Shown: positions 1 to 7,578 of the stretch, piece after piece
How the letters are laid out: every line of letters starts with the position of its first letter
Numbering within the stretch: the stretch's first letter is position 1
DNA from: Dehalococcoidia bacterium UBA2160
GTDB lineage: Bacteria > Chloroflexota > Dehalococcoidia > Lucifugimonadales > UBA1123
NCBI GenBank assembly: GCA_002328865.1
Contig: DCWO01000142.1
Span: forward strand, 1-11,614
Direction: 5' to 3'
DNA length: 11,614 bases
The notes under the pieces: model-generated
Told to the model about the DNA's origin: nothing
The model's input: only the letters and a program-made list of their open reading frames with translations
Databases searched by the model: none
Program-made: the position numbers and the translations under genes

Positions 1-1
1 G

Positions 2-1888
2 TTCGTGTCGATCGGTCTGTTCACATCCAGCCTCACCAGAAACCAGATCGTCGCGTTCATCGTGGGACTGTCCGCGACGATGGTTCTGATGATAATGGGC
101 CTGGACATAGTCGCGGTGACCCTTCCGGGACGTCTGGCAACGTTGTTGCAGGATCTGAGCCCGGTCACCCACTTCTCCAGCGTGGCGCGGGGCGTCATCC
201 ATCTGCGCGACGTGCTCTACTTCATCGCCCTGGTTTCGACGTTCCTTAGCGCGACTTTCCTGATGGTGCGCGGGCGAACCCTTAGCCATAGGACCGCTCA
301 GTATCGGAACCTGCAGCTTGGGACCGCCGGACTGATCATTGTCAGCTTGATGATCGGGTGGTCCAGCACCGCCATCGGCGGGCGCATCGACCTGACAGAA
401 GACAAGCAGTTCACCATGAGCGACGCCACAGCCGACCTCCTCAGCGATCTGGATGACATCCTCACCGTCGAGTTGTTCCAGTCCAAGGACCCGCCTGTGC
501 AAGTCTCGGCTGTCTTGAGGGACGTCAGAGACTTTTTGGAGGATTTTGCCGACAGCTCCGACGGGCGAGTCAAGCTCGTTCACCGCTTCCCAGACGACGA
601 TGAAGACGAGGCGAGAAAGGCGCAAATCGCCGGCGTTCCACCCGTGCAGTTCCAAACTTCAGGACAAGGCGAGTTTCAAGTAACGACCGGCTTCCTCGGA
701 CTGGCAATGACCTTCGTGGACCAGCGTGAGATCATTCCGTTTGTCAGCACCGTGGATGGATTCGAGTATATGCTGGCGGCTCGCGCCAACAAGATGTTGC
801 AACAGCAGAAGAAGACCGTCGCGTTCCTGGTTGGCCACGGAGAGCTGTCTCCGCCGTCTGGGTACACCTCGTTCGCGGGCAACCTCTCCGATTCCTACAA
901 CATTATCGAGGTCGGCGAGGTCGAAGACGCCCCCGCGGACCTGACCGGCATCGACGTCCTGGTGATCGGTGGGCCGTCCGCTCATATCCCGGATGCCACA
1001 GTCGACGAGATACGCCGCTACATCGACGGTGGCGGTAAAGCGATGGCGATGATCAACTCGGTCGCCATCGACCAGGGCAGGTTGTTCGCGCTGCCGAACC
1101 TCAACAGTTTCGCGGGTTTCGCCGAGGAGTACGGAGTCAAAGTCGAAGACGATCTGGTGTTCGACTTACAACACAACGAGGATCTGCCTTTCAGCACACA
1201 GCTCGGAAGCGTCTACCTGCCCTACCCGTTCTGGATGCAGGTCCCGGTTATCGACAAGAAGGTTTCTGGCGACGTAGAGTCTGTTCTTTTGCCGTGGGCT
1301 AGTTCCATAGGAATTTACGAGGCCGCCAGAACCAGGATTGAGGTGGTGCCGCTGCTCGAGACGTCGGCGTTCGCGGCCATTGATTTCGATTACGGAGATG
1401 TGAGCCCCAATTCTCCGGTATTCCAGCAGGTGTCAGAGAGCAACCTGGTCCAGAGCCTTATGGGCGTTGCAATCGCGGCCAAAGACGCCAACGACGCTGG
1501 ATTTCGTTTGGTGGTTGTCGGCAACTCGCTGTGGCTCAGTGATCCTGTGACGCAGAGGGCGCCCCAGAATCTCGCGTTAGGATTGAATCTCGTAGACTGG
1601 CTCGCGCAAGAGGATGCTCTAGCCGCGGTCAGGTCCAAGGTCGTCACGGAGCGAGACCTGCTCTTTGAGGGCATCTGGTGGTTTTCTCGCGATACCCACG
1701 AGGCCATTGCCCGTTGGGCGAACGTCGGAGGGGTGCCATTGGTCCTGATCGCGATTGGCCTATTCAGGTCGGCTCGCCGGCGCAAGTTCGGCGTCTCGCT
1801 GTACGGTCAAGCCAGATCCTCACTCGGCCGCGGTCGAACATCCGACGGCGGTGGGTCGTCTCAGGATTCCGGGGGTGGCTCGGAATGA
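2..1888 (+). CDS. ABC-2 permease C-terminus fused to GldG-like auxiliary domain (5' partial)
   Basis: The reading frame is open to the left edge, so the GTG at position 5 is probably internal and the true start lies upstream. The first ~100 residues resemble the end of an ABC-2/GldF-type permease: an SSLTRNQIVAF motif, a hydrophobic helix, an SPVTHFSSVARGVIHLRDV segment and another helix. A further helix (about 102-125) leads into a large domain of the GldG/ABC-type uncharacterised transport family, recognised by GGRIDLTEDKQFTMSDAT followed by a VELFQSKDPP-like strand. A last helix lies near 575-593, followed by a basic, Gly/Ser-rich tail. In gliding bacteria GldF and GldG are separate proteins that work with the ATPase GldA; here permease and auxiliary domain form one chain. 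The substrate is unknown. An ATPase gene is expected upstream, outside the window. The stop overlaps the next start (ATGA), which implies translational coupling. Confidence 0.85.
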   Translation, partial: FVSIGLFTSSLTRNQIVAFIVGLSATMVLMIMGLDIVAVTLPGRLATLLQDLSPVTHFSSVARGVIHLRDVLYFIALVSTFLSATFLMVRGRTLSHRTAQYRNLQLGTAGLIIVSLMIGWSSTAIGGRIDLTEDKQFTMSDATADLLSDLDDILTVELFQSKDPPVQVSAVLRDVRDFLEDFADSSDGRVKLVHRFPDDDEDEARKAQIAGVPPVQFQTSGQGEFQVTTGFLGLAMTFVDQREIIPFVSTVDGFEYMLAARANKMLQQQKKTVAFLVGHGELSPPSGYTSFAGNLSDSYNIIEVGEVEDAPADLTGIDVLVIGGPSAHIPDATVDEIRRYIDGGGKAMAMINSVAIDQGRLFALPNLNSFAGFAEEYGVKVEDDLVFDLQHNEDLPFSTQLGSVYLPYPFWMQVPVIDKKVSGDVESVLLPWASSIGIYEAARTRIEVVPLLETSAFAAIDFDYGDVSPNSPVFQQVSESNLVQSLMGVAIAAKDANDAGFRLVVVGNSLWLSDPVTQRAPQNLALGLNLVDWLAQEDALAAVRSKVVTERDLLFEGIWWFSRDTHEAIARWANVGGVPLVLIAIGLFRSARRRKFGVSLYGQARSSLGRGRTSDGGGSSQDSGGGSE

Positions 1889-2838
1889 AGAGCAGGCAGG
1901 TAGGCTACGTTCTAATGGCGCTCATCGTCGTTGGGGTCGCAGGCCTGATATTCAGGGTCGTGGCTCTGGGATCGGATGAGACTATCCTCAGAGGCTTGGT
2001 GCAGGTCTCTTCCGAGGCCAGCGACAAGGTGGTGCTCCGAAGCGGAGCTGTCGAGACGGAACTCATACGGCTTGGGGACACCGAGACAGGATACGCCTGG
2101 TTGGTCGACGACCAACCTGTTTTCGAACCAAAGCTGAACCAGTTCTGGCTGGCCGTCTCAGACCTGTACGACGCCCAACTCGTGGCAACGAACCCGGCGA
2201 ACCACTCGCGCATGGGAGTGGCGGACGGCGAGGGCATAGAGGTTTCGTTCTTCCAAGACCGCCGGTCGCTTCAAGAGAAGCTGATAATCGGGGAATGGAA
2301 ACCCGATGTTCGTCTCTGCTACGTTAGGCGGGCCGGCGCCGACGACGTGTTTGGGATTCCGTGCGCCCAAGACCATACGTTCACTCCGGAGCCCGACGGC
2401 TGGAAGAACCCGGTGATTGCAGCCATCCTGCCGGACGAAGTCGAGAGCATCGAATTCACGTACGCTACCGAACAATTCGCAGTTACGACCAACCCTGACG
2501 GTGAGTGGGTGATCGTCTTTCCTGAAGGTCAGGCTGAACCCGCCAACCCCATGGCCATCAACAGCGTCTTGGGGTCGCTACAGCTTCTCGTTTCATCGGG
2601 TTTCGCCGATGAGCGAGAAACGGAGGATTTGAACTTCGCGGCGCCCGACGCAATGGTTCGCATCATCACCGCTTCGGACGCGACGACCCCCACAACGAGA
2701 TTGCGTTTCCTGAACCGCGATGACCTAACGCTCTACCTTGCGATACCGAGCCAGGCCACGGTGTTCATCGTGGAGAAGCAACGGGTCCAGGGCTTGCTGC
2801 TGACCACCCAGGATTTCCTTTTGGATCTTGGCAACTAG
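1885..2838 (+). CDS. DUF4340 domain-containing membrane-anchored protein
   Basis: This 317-residue protein has one N-terminal membrane anchor (about residues 7-27, after a short basic MKSRQ start). The rest is a predicted extracytoplasmic domain rich in beta-strand patterns, matching the DUF4340 type that commonly follows GldG-like genes. I chose the ATG at 1885 because it overlaps the upstream TGA as ATGA, has a G-rich stretch just upstream, and places the hydrophobic anchor at the N-terminus. The frame is open further upstream, but that stretch lies over the fused permease gene and reads as non-coding in this frame. The biochemical role is unknown. By context it is probably an accessory subunit of the ABC exporter encoded just before it. 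It ends in TAG and is convergent with the acyltransferase gene. Confidence 0.8.
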   Translation: MKSRQVGYVLMALIVVGVAGLIFRVVALGSDETILRGLVQVSSEASDKVVLRSGAVETELIRLGDTETGYAWLVDDQPVFEPKLNQFWLAVSDLYDAQLVATNPANHSRMGVADGEGIEVSFFQDRRSLQEKLIIGEWKPDVRLCYVRRAGADDVFGIPCAQDHTFTPEPDGWKNPVIAAILPDEVESIEFTYATEQFAVTTNPDGEWVIVFPEGQAEPANPMAINSVLGSLQLLVSSGFADERETEDLNFAAPDAMVRIITASDATTPTTRLRFLNRDDLTLYLAIPSQATVFIVEKQRVQGLLLTTQDFLLDLGN

Positions 2839-3070
2839 CTGCCTTGGTTCGGTTTCGCCGCCGTCACTGTGATGGGCACGCCGAGTCTGTTACAGGCATA
2901 CAACCTCAGAAGTCGCGAAGTCCCAAGTTAGGGTCGTCTGCAATGGGCGATCGACGCGTCATGGGTCGATGACAGGTCAGCCTGGGCGTGCGATCTAAGC
3001 GAGTGGCCTTCCGAGAAGGCCGATCGTGGACCGTCGGGGATTCTGTCGATGACGTATCGACGGGAACCGG
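2839..3070. other. Convergent intergenic gap with hairpins
   Basis: No coding sequence is recognised between the two converging genes. Two compact inverted repeats stand out: GGCCTT/AAGGCC with a 5-nt loop at 3005-3021, and GTCGAT/ATCGAC with a 5-nt loop at 3045-3061, about 10 nt past the minus-strand stop codon. Neither is followed by a clear T-tract on either strand, so they may help end transcription from both sides but are not canonical intrinsic terminators. Confidence 0.4.
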
Positions 3071-3727
3071 TTACTCGGCGGGTTGTTCGGCTCCGGTCAT
3101 CTCGATGTCAGGAGCGCCGCGACGTCTGCGCGCGTGGCCCAGAATCGCATGACCGAACCCGATGAAAGCCAGGGTTCCCATAGCAGCCATGGTTCTCATG
3201 TCGCCGCCAGTCATCGCGTTGATGACCGCGATGGTGACATACCCTGAGATGACGCTGAACAGCGACGTGTAGGGCATCTTTTGACCACCGAGTGCGACGA
3301 GTCCGGCGACTGCAACCCCCACGAACCCGGCCACGCCGAAAACCGCGAGTGTGGCCCCGCCCAGAGTCGCCAGCCCGTCCCCGCCTTTGAGCAACGTGAA
3401 CACGGAGTTCCAATGCCCGACGACGGCTGCGGCGGCTGGCACAACGATCCAGGCGTCTTCGACTCCGCCGATCCTCTGGGCGAAGATGACGACGATGATG
3501 CCTTTGGCGAGATCTCCCAGGAAGACTACCGAGCCCGATTTGCGCCCGACAGACTTCATGACGTTAGACGAGCCTGCCAATCCGGTGCCGGCCCTGAAAA
3601 TGTTCACGCCCTGTCGACGGCTTACCCGGTCCGCGAGCGGCAGAGCGCCGATCACGTACGCGAAGACAATTGCCAGAAGCAGGCCCGAGATATCAACTGA
3701 ACTTAGGATCTCGCTCACGGATTGCAA
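3071..3727 (-). CDS. PlsY-like glycerol-3-phosphate acyltransferase, divergent
   Basis: This multi-pass membrane protein has the PlsY layout. PlsY moves an acyl group from acyl-phosphate to glycerol-3-phosphate to make lysophosphatidic acid, the first step of phospholipid synthesis. Recognisable parts are an early helix ending GALPLADRV (family GSIPFG-like), GTGLAGSSNV (family GSGNxGATNV), GDLAKG (family DxxKG) and GHWNSVFTLLKGGDGLAT (family GHxFPVFLxFKGGKGVAT). Several family residues differ: Asn to Leu in the first glycine-rich motif, Lys to Asp in GGKG, and no clear C-terminal HRxNIxRLxxGxE motif, whose place is taken by GHARRRRG. It may therefore be a paralogue with altered activity. A GTG at 3748 would extend the frame by 7 residues, but it falls only about 5 nt from the predicted transcription start. 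The TTG at 3727 lies 6 nt after a GGGAGGT Shine-Dalgarno and is preferred. Confidence 0.75.
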   Translation of the reverse strand: MQSVSEILSSVDISGLLLAIVFAYVIGALPLADRVSRRQGVNIFRAGTGLAGSSNVMKSVGRKSGSVVFLGDLAKGIIVVIFAQRIGGVEDAWIVVPAAAAVVGHWNSVFTLLKGGDGLATLGGATLAVFGVAGFVGVAVAGLVALGGQKMPYTSLFSVISGYVTIAVINAMTGGDMRTMAAMGTLAFIGFGHAILGHARRRRGAPDIEMTGAEQPAE

Positions 3728-3733
3728 AAACAG

Positions 3734-3740
3734 ACCTCCC
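3734..3740 (-). promoter_or_regulatory. Shine-Dalgarno deciding the plsY-like start
   Basis: On the minus strand GGGAGGT lies 6 nt before TTG at 3727. This is the best ribosome binding site near this gene. It sits inside the alternative reading that starts with GTG at 3748, so it argues for the shorter protein. Confidence 0.6.
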
Positions 3741-3748
3741 AATATCAC

Positions 3749-4035
3749 GCCCTAATTTGATTGTAACGACTACCCTGCTAGACGGCAACACCCCCTTGTG
3801 CCTGAGTTCGCCGGTGAGGAGGTCGAGTTTTTACATCATTTCCGGGATCAGGTGAACATACATCCAAATACCAGAAAGTATGTGAAGAGCGTCGGCTGCA
3901 ATTCTTTCTGCCGTGGAGTGTGGAATTACCCTAATACGTGGCTGGATTGACGACCACCGGCCGTTTGCGATCGACTGGGGCAAAGGTTCGTGCAGAGGTT
4001 CTGGGTGATGCTGGTCGAGACCGCATTGAATGCGG
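3749..4035. other. Intergenic region between cobQ and the plsY-like gene
   Basis: No gene is recognised here. The region holds the plsY-like promoter at its left end. At its right end an inverted repeat, ACCGCAT/ATGCGGT with a 3-nt loop (4020-4036), touches the cobQ stop codon. That repeat has no T-tract after it on the minus strand, so I do not call it an intrinsic terminator; it may stabilise the 3' end of the operon mRNA. Confidence 0.35.
3760..3788 (-). promoter_or_regulatory. sigma70-type promoter of the plsY-like gene
   Basis: On the minus strand a -35 TTGCCG (3783-3788) is separated by exactly 17 nt from a -10 TACAAT (3760-3765), a 5/6 match to TATAAT. Transcription would start near 3752-3753, about 25 nt before the preferred TTG start. 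The site shows that this gene can be expressed independently of the corrinoid operon upstream on the same strand. Confidence 0.6.
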
Positions 4036-5577
4036 TTATCGGCTCATCATCGCCCTGATCGCGTCCATGTCCAGGTTCGTGCGCACCAACGCCGCCAACT
4101 TGTCGAATTCGCCTTCCTGCGAAAAGGATTCGTCCTCAAATCGCCAGGACCGACCGACGCGTTGGGCGAGGTTGGTCAAAATCAGTCGCCTTATCCGAGT
4201 GCTGGCGAACATGCCATGAGTGTACGAACCGAGAATCCAGCCGTCCTCGCTGGAGTAGCCGACAACCTCGTCCGCGGGCGCCCCGGACCTGGTTTTGACC
4301 GAGATCGAGGGGACTGCGCCCCGAACGCCCGTGCCTGTGAGCGGATGCGTTTCGCCCATATGGATCTCGTAGGCGTCGAAGCGAATTCCGTCAGCGCCTT
4401 CCAACAACCCCCGGCCATGGGTCACCTCGGCAACGACGCGGTTCGTCTGCTTCTCTTCGCCGAAACTCGTCTCGATGGCCAACTGCTCGAGACCCTGAAC
4501 GACGCCGAGGTTTGACTCCAGCGACATCGGGTCCGCGATCGTTGCGCCGAGCATTTGCAATCCCCCACAGACGCCTATCAGAGCGGTTCCCGATGCCGCC
4601 AACTTAGTTATCGCCTCAGCTATCCCTGTTTCGCGTATATACGCCAGGTCGTTCGCAGTGGTCTTCGTTCCGGGAACGATGATCAGGTCGGGCTCTCCAA
4701 TCTGGCCGGCTTCTCGCGCGTATTTCAGTTGAACCGAGTCTTCCCGAGCCAACGGATCGAAGTCGTCGAAATTGGCGATGTGCGGCAGCACCACAACGAC
4801 GATCTTGAGAGACTCCGCGTCCTGTCGCGCGCTCGGACTGGAGGTGGCTTGTGCCGCGATCGCAGCGTCTTCCTCAGGGACGTAGATGTCGTGGAAGTAC
4901 GGCAGCACGCCAACCACCGGCACCGCGGTCAGGCCCTCGATCTGCCTGAGCCCGGGCTCCAGGAGGGCGATGTCTCCCCTGAACTTGTTGATGACGAATC
5001 CCTGGACCAGCGCTCGTTCTCGGTTGTCCAACAGCGCCACGGTCCCGTACAGCGACGCGAACACCCCGCCTTTGTCGATGTCGCCGATCAGCAACACGGG
5101 CGACCGCGCGTGCAGAGCCACCTCCATGTTGACGATGTCTCCCTGCCTCAGGTTGACCTCCGCCGGACTTCCCGCCCCTTCCACGACCACGACGTCGTAC
5201 TCGGCGCGAAGTCGGTCCAGCGCCCCTGTCACGACGCCCCACAACCGGGCTTTGCGCGTCGGGTATTCTTTCGAGTCCAGCGTCCCGTCAGGGCGTCCCA
5301 TCACGACGAGCTGCGCTCGGTAGTCGGCCTCGGGCTTCAGCAGAATCGGGTTCATGTCCACTGTCGGCGCCACACCGGCCGCTTCGGCCTGCACGAGCTG
5401 CGCTCTGCCGATCTCGAGGCCGTCTGGGGTGACGCCGGCGTTCAGCGACATGTTCTGCGCCTTGAACGGAGCCACGCGCAATCCGTCCTGGGCGAAGATG
5501 CGACACAACGCTGAAACCAACACGCTCTTGCCGACCGACGAGCCGGTGCCCTGCACCATGATGATCTTTGCCGTCAT
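4036..5577 (-). CDS. cobQ: Cobyric acid synthase (glutamine-hydrolysing)
   Basis: CobQ/CbiP carries out four ATP- and glutamine-dependent amidations (b, d, e and g side chains), turning adenosylcobyrinic acid a,c-diamide into adenosylcobyric acid in the cytoplasm. The 513-residue product has the full family length. The N-terminal synthetase domain has a P-loop (GTGSSVGKS, residues 10-18), the family signature PFKAQNMSLN (37-46), GRAQLVQAEAAGV (57-69) and DMNPILLKP (74-82), then VVEGAGSPAE (131-140) and GDIDKGGVFASLYG (165-178). The C-terminal type I glutamine amidotransferase domain has the nucleophile Cys337 in GVCGGLQMLG and His454 in SYTHGMF. The ATG at 5577 overlaps the TGA of the ATPase gene as ATGA, so the two are probably translationally coupled. 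The frame is open well upstream, but that part is antisense-frame noise over the ATPase gene. It is the last gene of the corrinoid operon. Confidence 0.96.
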   Translation of the reverse strand: MTAKIIMVQGTGSSVGKSVLVSALCRIFAQDGLRVAPFKAQNMSLNAGVTPDGLEIGRAQLVQAEAAGVAPTVDMNPILLKPEADYRAQLVVMGRPDGTLDSKEYPTRKARLWGVVTGALDRLRAEYDVVVVEGAGSPAEVNLRQGDIVNMEVALHARSPVLLIGDIDKGGVFASLYGTVALLDNRERALVQGFVINKFRGDIALLEPGLRQIEGLTAVPVVGVLPYFHDIYVPEEDAAIAAQATSSPSARQDAESLKIVVVVLPHIANFDDFDPLAREDSVQLKYAREAGQIGEPDLIIVPGTKTTANDLAYIRETGIAEAITKLAASGTALIGVCGGLQMLGATIADPMSLESNLGVVQGLEQLAIETSFGEEKQTNRVVAEVTHGRGLLEGADGIRFDAYEIHMGETHPLTGTGVRGAVPSISVKTRSGAPADEVVGYSSEDGWILGSYTHGMFASTRIRRLILTNLAQRVGRSWRFEDESFSQEGEFDKLAALVRTNLDMDAIRAMMSR

Positions 5578-6422
5578 GCGTCGCCTTTCGCCGATCCGAC
5601 ACCGCCCGACCGTGCGCTCACAACGACCGGCATTCCCGTGTCGGGATGCGACATCACGCGCACCTTCGTGCCGTAAACCGCCTCGATGTTCTGTTCGGTG
5701 AGAACTTTCGCCGGAGGTCCTTCGGCGAAGTTGCGTCCCTTGTGGATGATCACGATTCGGTCGCAGAACTGTGCGGCCAAGGTGAGGTCGTGCATCGCAA
5801 CGACGACGGCCCCTTTCGCCTCGCGCTTGAGATCGGCCAATAGCTCCATCACCGCGGGTTGGTGCGCGATGTCCAGGTTTGACGTCGGCTCGTCCAGCAG
5901 CATCACCGGCGCCTGTTGAGCCAGGGCCAAGGCGATGAGCACTCGCTGCTTCTCGCCCCCGGACAGGTTCTCGAATCTGCGCTGCGCGAGATCGTCCGTT
6001 CCGGTGAGCGCCATGGAGTGCATTGCTATCTCGGCGTCCCGACGCCCCTCCCATTGCAGCAAGCCCAGGTGGGGATTGCGACCGAGAAGAACCAGATCGA
6101 AAGCCGTCAAACCCATAGGCGTCCGAGGATCCTGGGGCACGACCGATACGAGCCTGGCTCTCTCGGACGTGGGCATGCGACGGGTCTCTTCCCCAAGGAT
6201 CATTACGCTGCCGCCCAGAGGCCGGAGCACGCCGCTCAGGAGTCTCAGGAGTGTGGTCTTTCCCGTGCCGTTGGGACCCACCAACCCCACGAGTTCGCCT
6301 TTCGCCGCCCGGAAGTTGAACCCGTCCAAAACAGGCCGGTTGTTGTAGGCGAAACGAAGATCGCGCACTTCCAAAGCTTGAGGGGCGCCGTAGTCGTGGT
6401 TCGGATTGGTTTTTGCGTTCAA
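5574..6422 (-). CDS. btuD: Corrinoid/iron-siderophore-type ABC transporter ATP-binding protein (BtuD-like)
   Basis: This 282-residue ABC ATPase powers the importer formed with the permease just upstream. Visible motifs are an A-loop Tyr26, Walker A GPNGTGKTT (49-57), Q-loop Gln97, signature LSGGEKQR (153-160), Walker B VMLLDEPT (173-180) with catalytic Glu178, and the H-loop His211 in AMHD. The C-terminal stretch EGPPAKVLTEQNIEAVYG is typical of the BtuD/FecE/HmuV group. The family also serves haem and siderophores; the corrinoid assignment comes from the cobalamin riboswitch and the linked cobQ. The chosen start is TTG at 6422, 16 nt after the permease stop. Its Shine-Dalgarno is weak, so a start a few codons downstream is possible. 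The 3' end overlaps cobQ by 4 nt. Confidence 0.9.
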   Translation of the reverse strand: MNAKTNPNHDYGAPQALEVRDLRFAYNNRPVLDGFNFRAAKGELVGLVGPNGTGKTTLLRLLSGVLRPLGGSVMILGEETRRMPTSERARLVSVVPQDPRTPMGLTAFDLVLLGRNPHLGLLQWEGRRDAEIAMHSMALTGTDDLAQRRFENLSGGEKQRVLIALALAQQAPVMLLDEPTSNLDIAHQPAVMELLADLKREAKGAVVVAMHDLTLAAQFCDRIVIIHKGRNFAEGPPAKVLTEQNIEAVYGTKVRVMSHPDTGMPVVVSARSGGVGSAKGDA

Positions 6423-6438
6423 GTTAGCTGTCTCGTAC

Positions 6439-7539
6439 TCACAAACCGACCGCTTTTCGGCTTCGCAGCAGATACAGGAAAAACGGGGCGCCGCAGAACG
6501 CCGTCACGACTCCCACGGGAAGCTCGGCTGGACTGACGATGGTTCTGGCGACAAGGTCGGCGAGTATGAGGAACCCGGCCCCTACAAGAGCGGACATCGG
6601 CAACAGGAATCGGTAATCGCCGCCCCACGCCAGCCGCACGACATGCGGGGCGACCAGCCCGACGAACCCGATGAGCCCGCTGAACGACACCGCGGCCGCC
6701 GTTGCGAGCGTCGCTGACCCCACTAGGAGCAGCTTGGTCCGCTCGACGTTCACGCCCAGTTGCGCCGCGTGGTCCTCATCCAACTGCAAAACGTTGAGTA
6801 TCCTGCCGTAGCCCGCCAACACGGCCGCGGCGGGCACGAGATACACCAGGACGATTGCGCTGTGACTCCACCTGGCCGAGATGAATCCGCCCAGCAGCCA
6901 GCTCAGGAGCGGCCGCAGGTCCGGGTCGCTGCGCACCATCAGCAGGCTGGTCGCGGCGCCGGCCAACGACGCGATGGCAACGCCCGCCAGGATCAACGTC
7001 GTAAGCGGCGTTCCGGTCGACCGGCGGGCGATCATGTACGCCAGTGAAACGGCGCCAAGCCCTCCGGCGAACGCTGCGACCGGCAACAGGTTCAACGCGC
7101 CCACGAACAGCGGCACGCCAGTGATCAAGACGATCGTGGCCCCTAGCCCCGCTCCCGAGGCCACGCCGATCAGATACGGATCGGCCAGCGGGTTCTTGAA
7201 CAGTCCCTGATACGCTGCGCCGGAGGTCGCCAACGCCGCGCCTACGATTCCGGCCAGCGCCACCCTGGGCAATCGAAGTTGCAGCAGAATCGTTTCGGAG
7301 GTCCCGGGCCAATCCGCCGTCGGGTCGAATACCGGAAGCTTCGAGGCAAGGATCTTGGCGACCGTCAGGGGCGGAATGCCTACCGACCCCTGACTGACCG
7401 CCAAGATCGCCAGCATCCCCACGACGCCGACCGCGACGACGAGACGCCACCAGGGGTAGCGCAGCCCGACCGATGCCGGGATGGGCCTGTCCCCACTCTC
7501 GGATGCTCGCGCTCTCAGTTCTCGTGCCGATTGACTCAA
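6439..7539 (-). CDS. btuC: FecCD/BtuC-type ABC transporter permease
   Basis: This is an integral membrane permease of the BtuC/FecCD family, with 366 residues and about ten hydrophobic segments. Family landmarks are LRLPRV (88-93), a glycine-rich GAALATSGAAYQGLFKNPLA segment (100-119) followed by DPYLIGVASGAGLGA, DEDHAAQLGV (254-263, the cytoplasmic coupling region), GLIGFVGLVAPHVVRL (288-303) and the closing AELPVGVVTAFCGAPFFLYLL (338-358). A charged N-terminal extension of about 28 residues precedes the first helix. TTG at 7539 is used, with GGAAG 6 nt upstream. It lies 39 nt after the binding-protein stop and 16 nt before the ATPase start, in one operon. It should form the translocation channel with two BtuD-like subunits. 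Confidence 0.92.
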   Translation of the reverse strand: MSQSARELRARASESGDRPIPASVGLRYPWWRLVVAVGVVGMLAILAVSQGSVGIPPLTVAKILASKLPVFDPTADWPGTSETILLQLRLPRVALAGIVGAALATSGAAYQGLFKNPLADPYLIGVASGAGLGATIVLITGVPLFVGALNLLPVAAFAGGLGAVSLAYMIARRSTGTPLTTLILAGVAIASLAGAATSLLMVRSDPDLRPLLSWLLGGFISARWSHSAIVLVYLVPAAAVLAGYGRILNVLQLDEDHAAQLGVNVERTKLLLVGSATLATAAAVSFSGLIGFVGLVAPHVVRLAWGGDYRFLLPMSALVGAGFLILADLVARTIVSPAELPVGVVTAFCGAPFFLYLLRSRKAVGL

Positions 7540-7578
7540 GTCAGTCTTCCGGAATCCCTTGCAGATTCGGTCATTCCG

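Noticed and set aside
1678..1884. Upstream extension of the DUF4340 frame
   Set aside because: It lies out of frame over the permease-GldG gene. The ATGA overlap and the N-terminal membrane anchor support the start at 1885.
4020..4036. Inverted repeat at the cobQ stop as an intrinsic terminator
   Set aside because: The 7-bp stem is not followed by a T-tract on the minus strand.
4555..5514. Long plus-strand open frames opposite cobQ, and similarly 7795-8679 opposite btuF and 9988-11091 opposite gyrB
   Set aside because: These are antisense shadows of GC-rich genes. Their products are low-complexity and rich in Arg, His and Gln or otherwise unrecognisable, and the genes on the other strand are well supported by motifs.
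5578..6054. Upstream extension of the cobQ reading frame
   Set aside because: It overlaps the ATPase gene, has no homology to CobQ, and the ATG at 5577 begins exactly at the conserved N-terminus.
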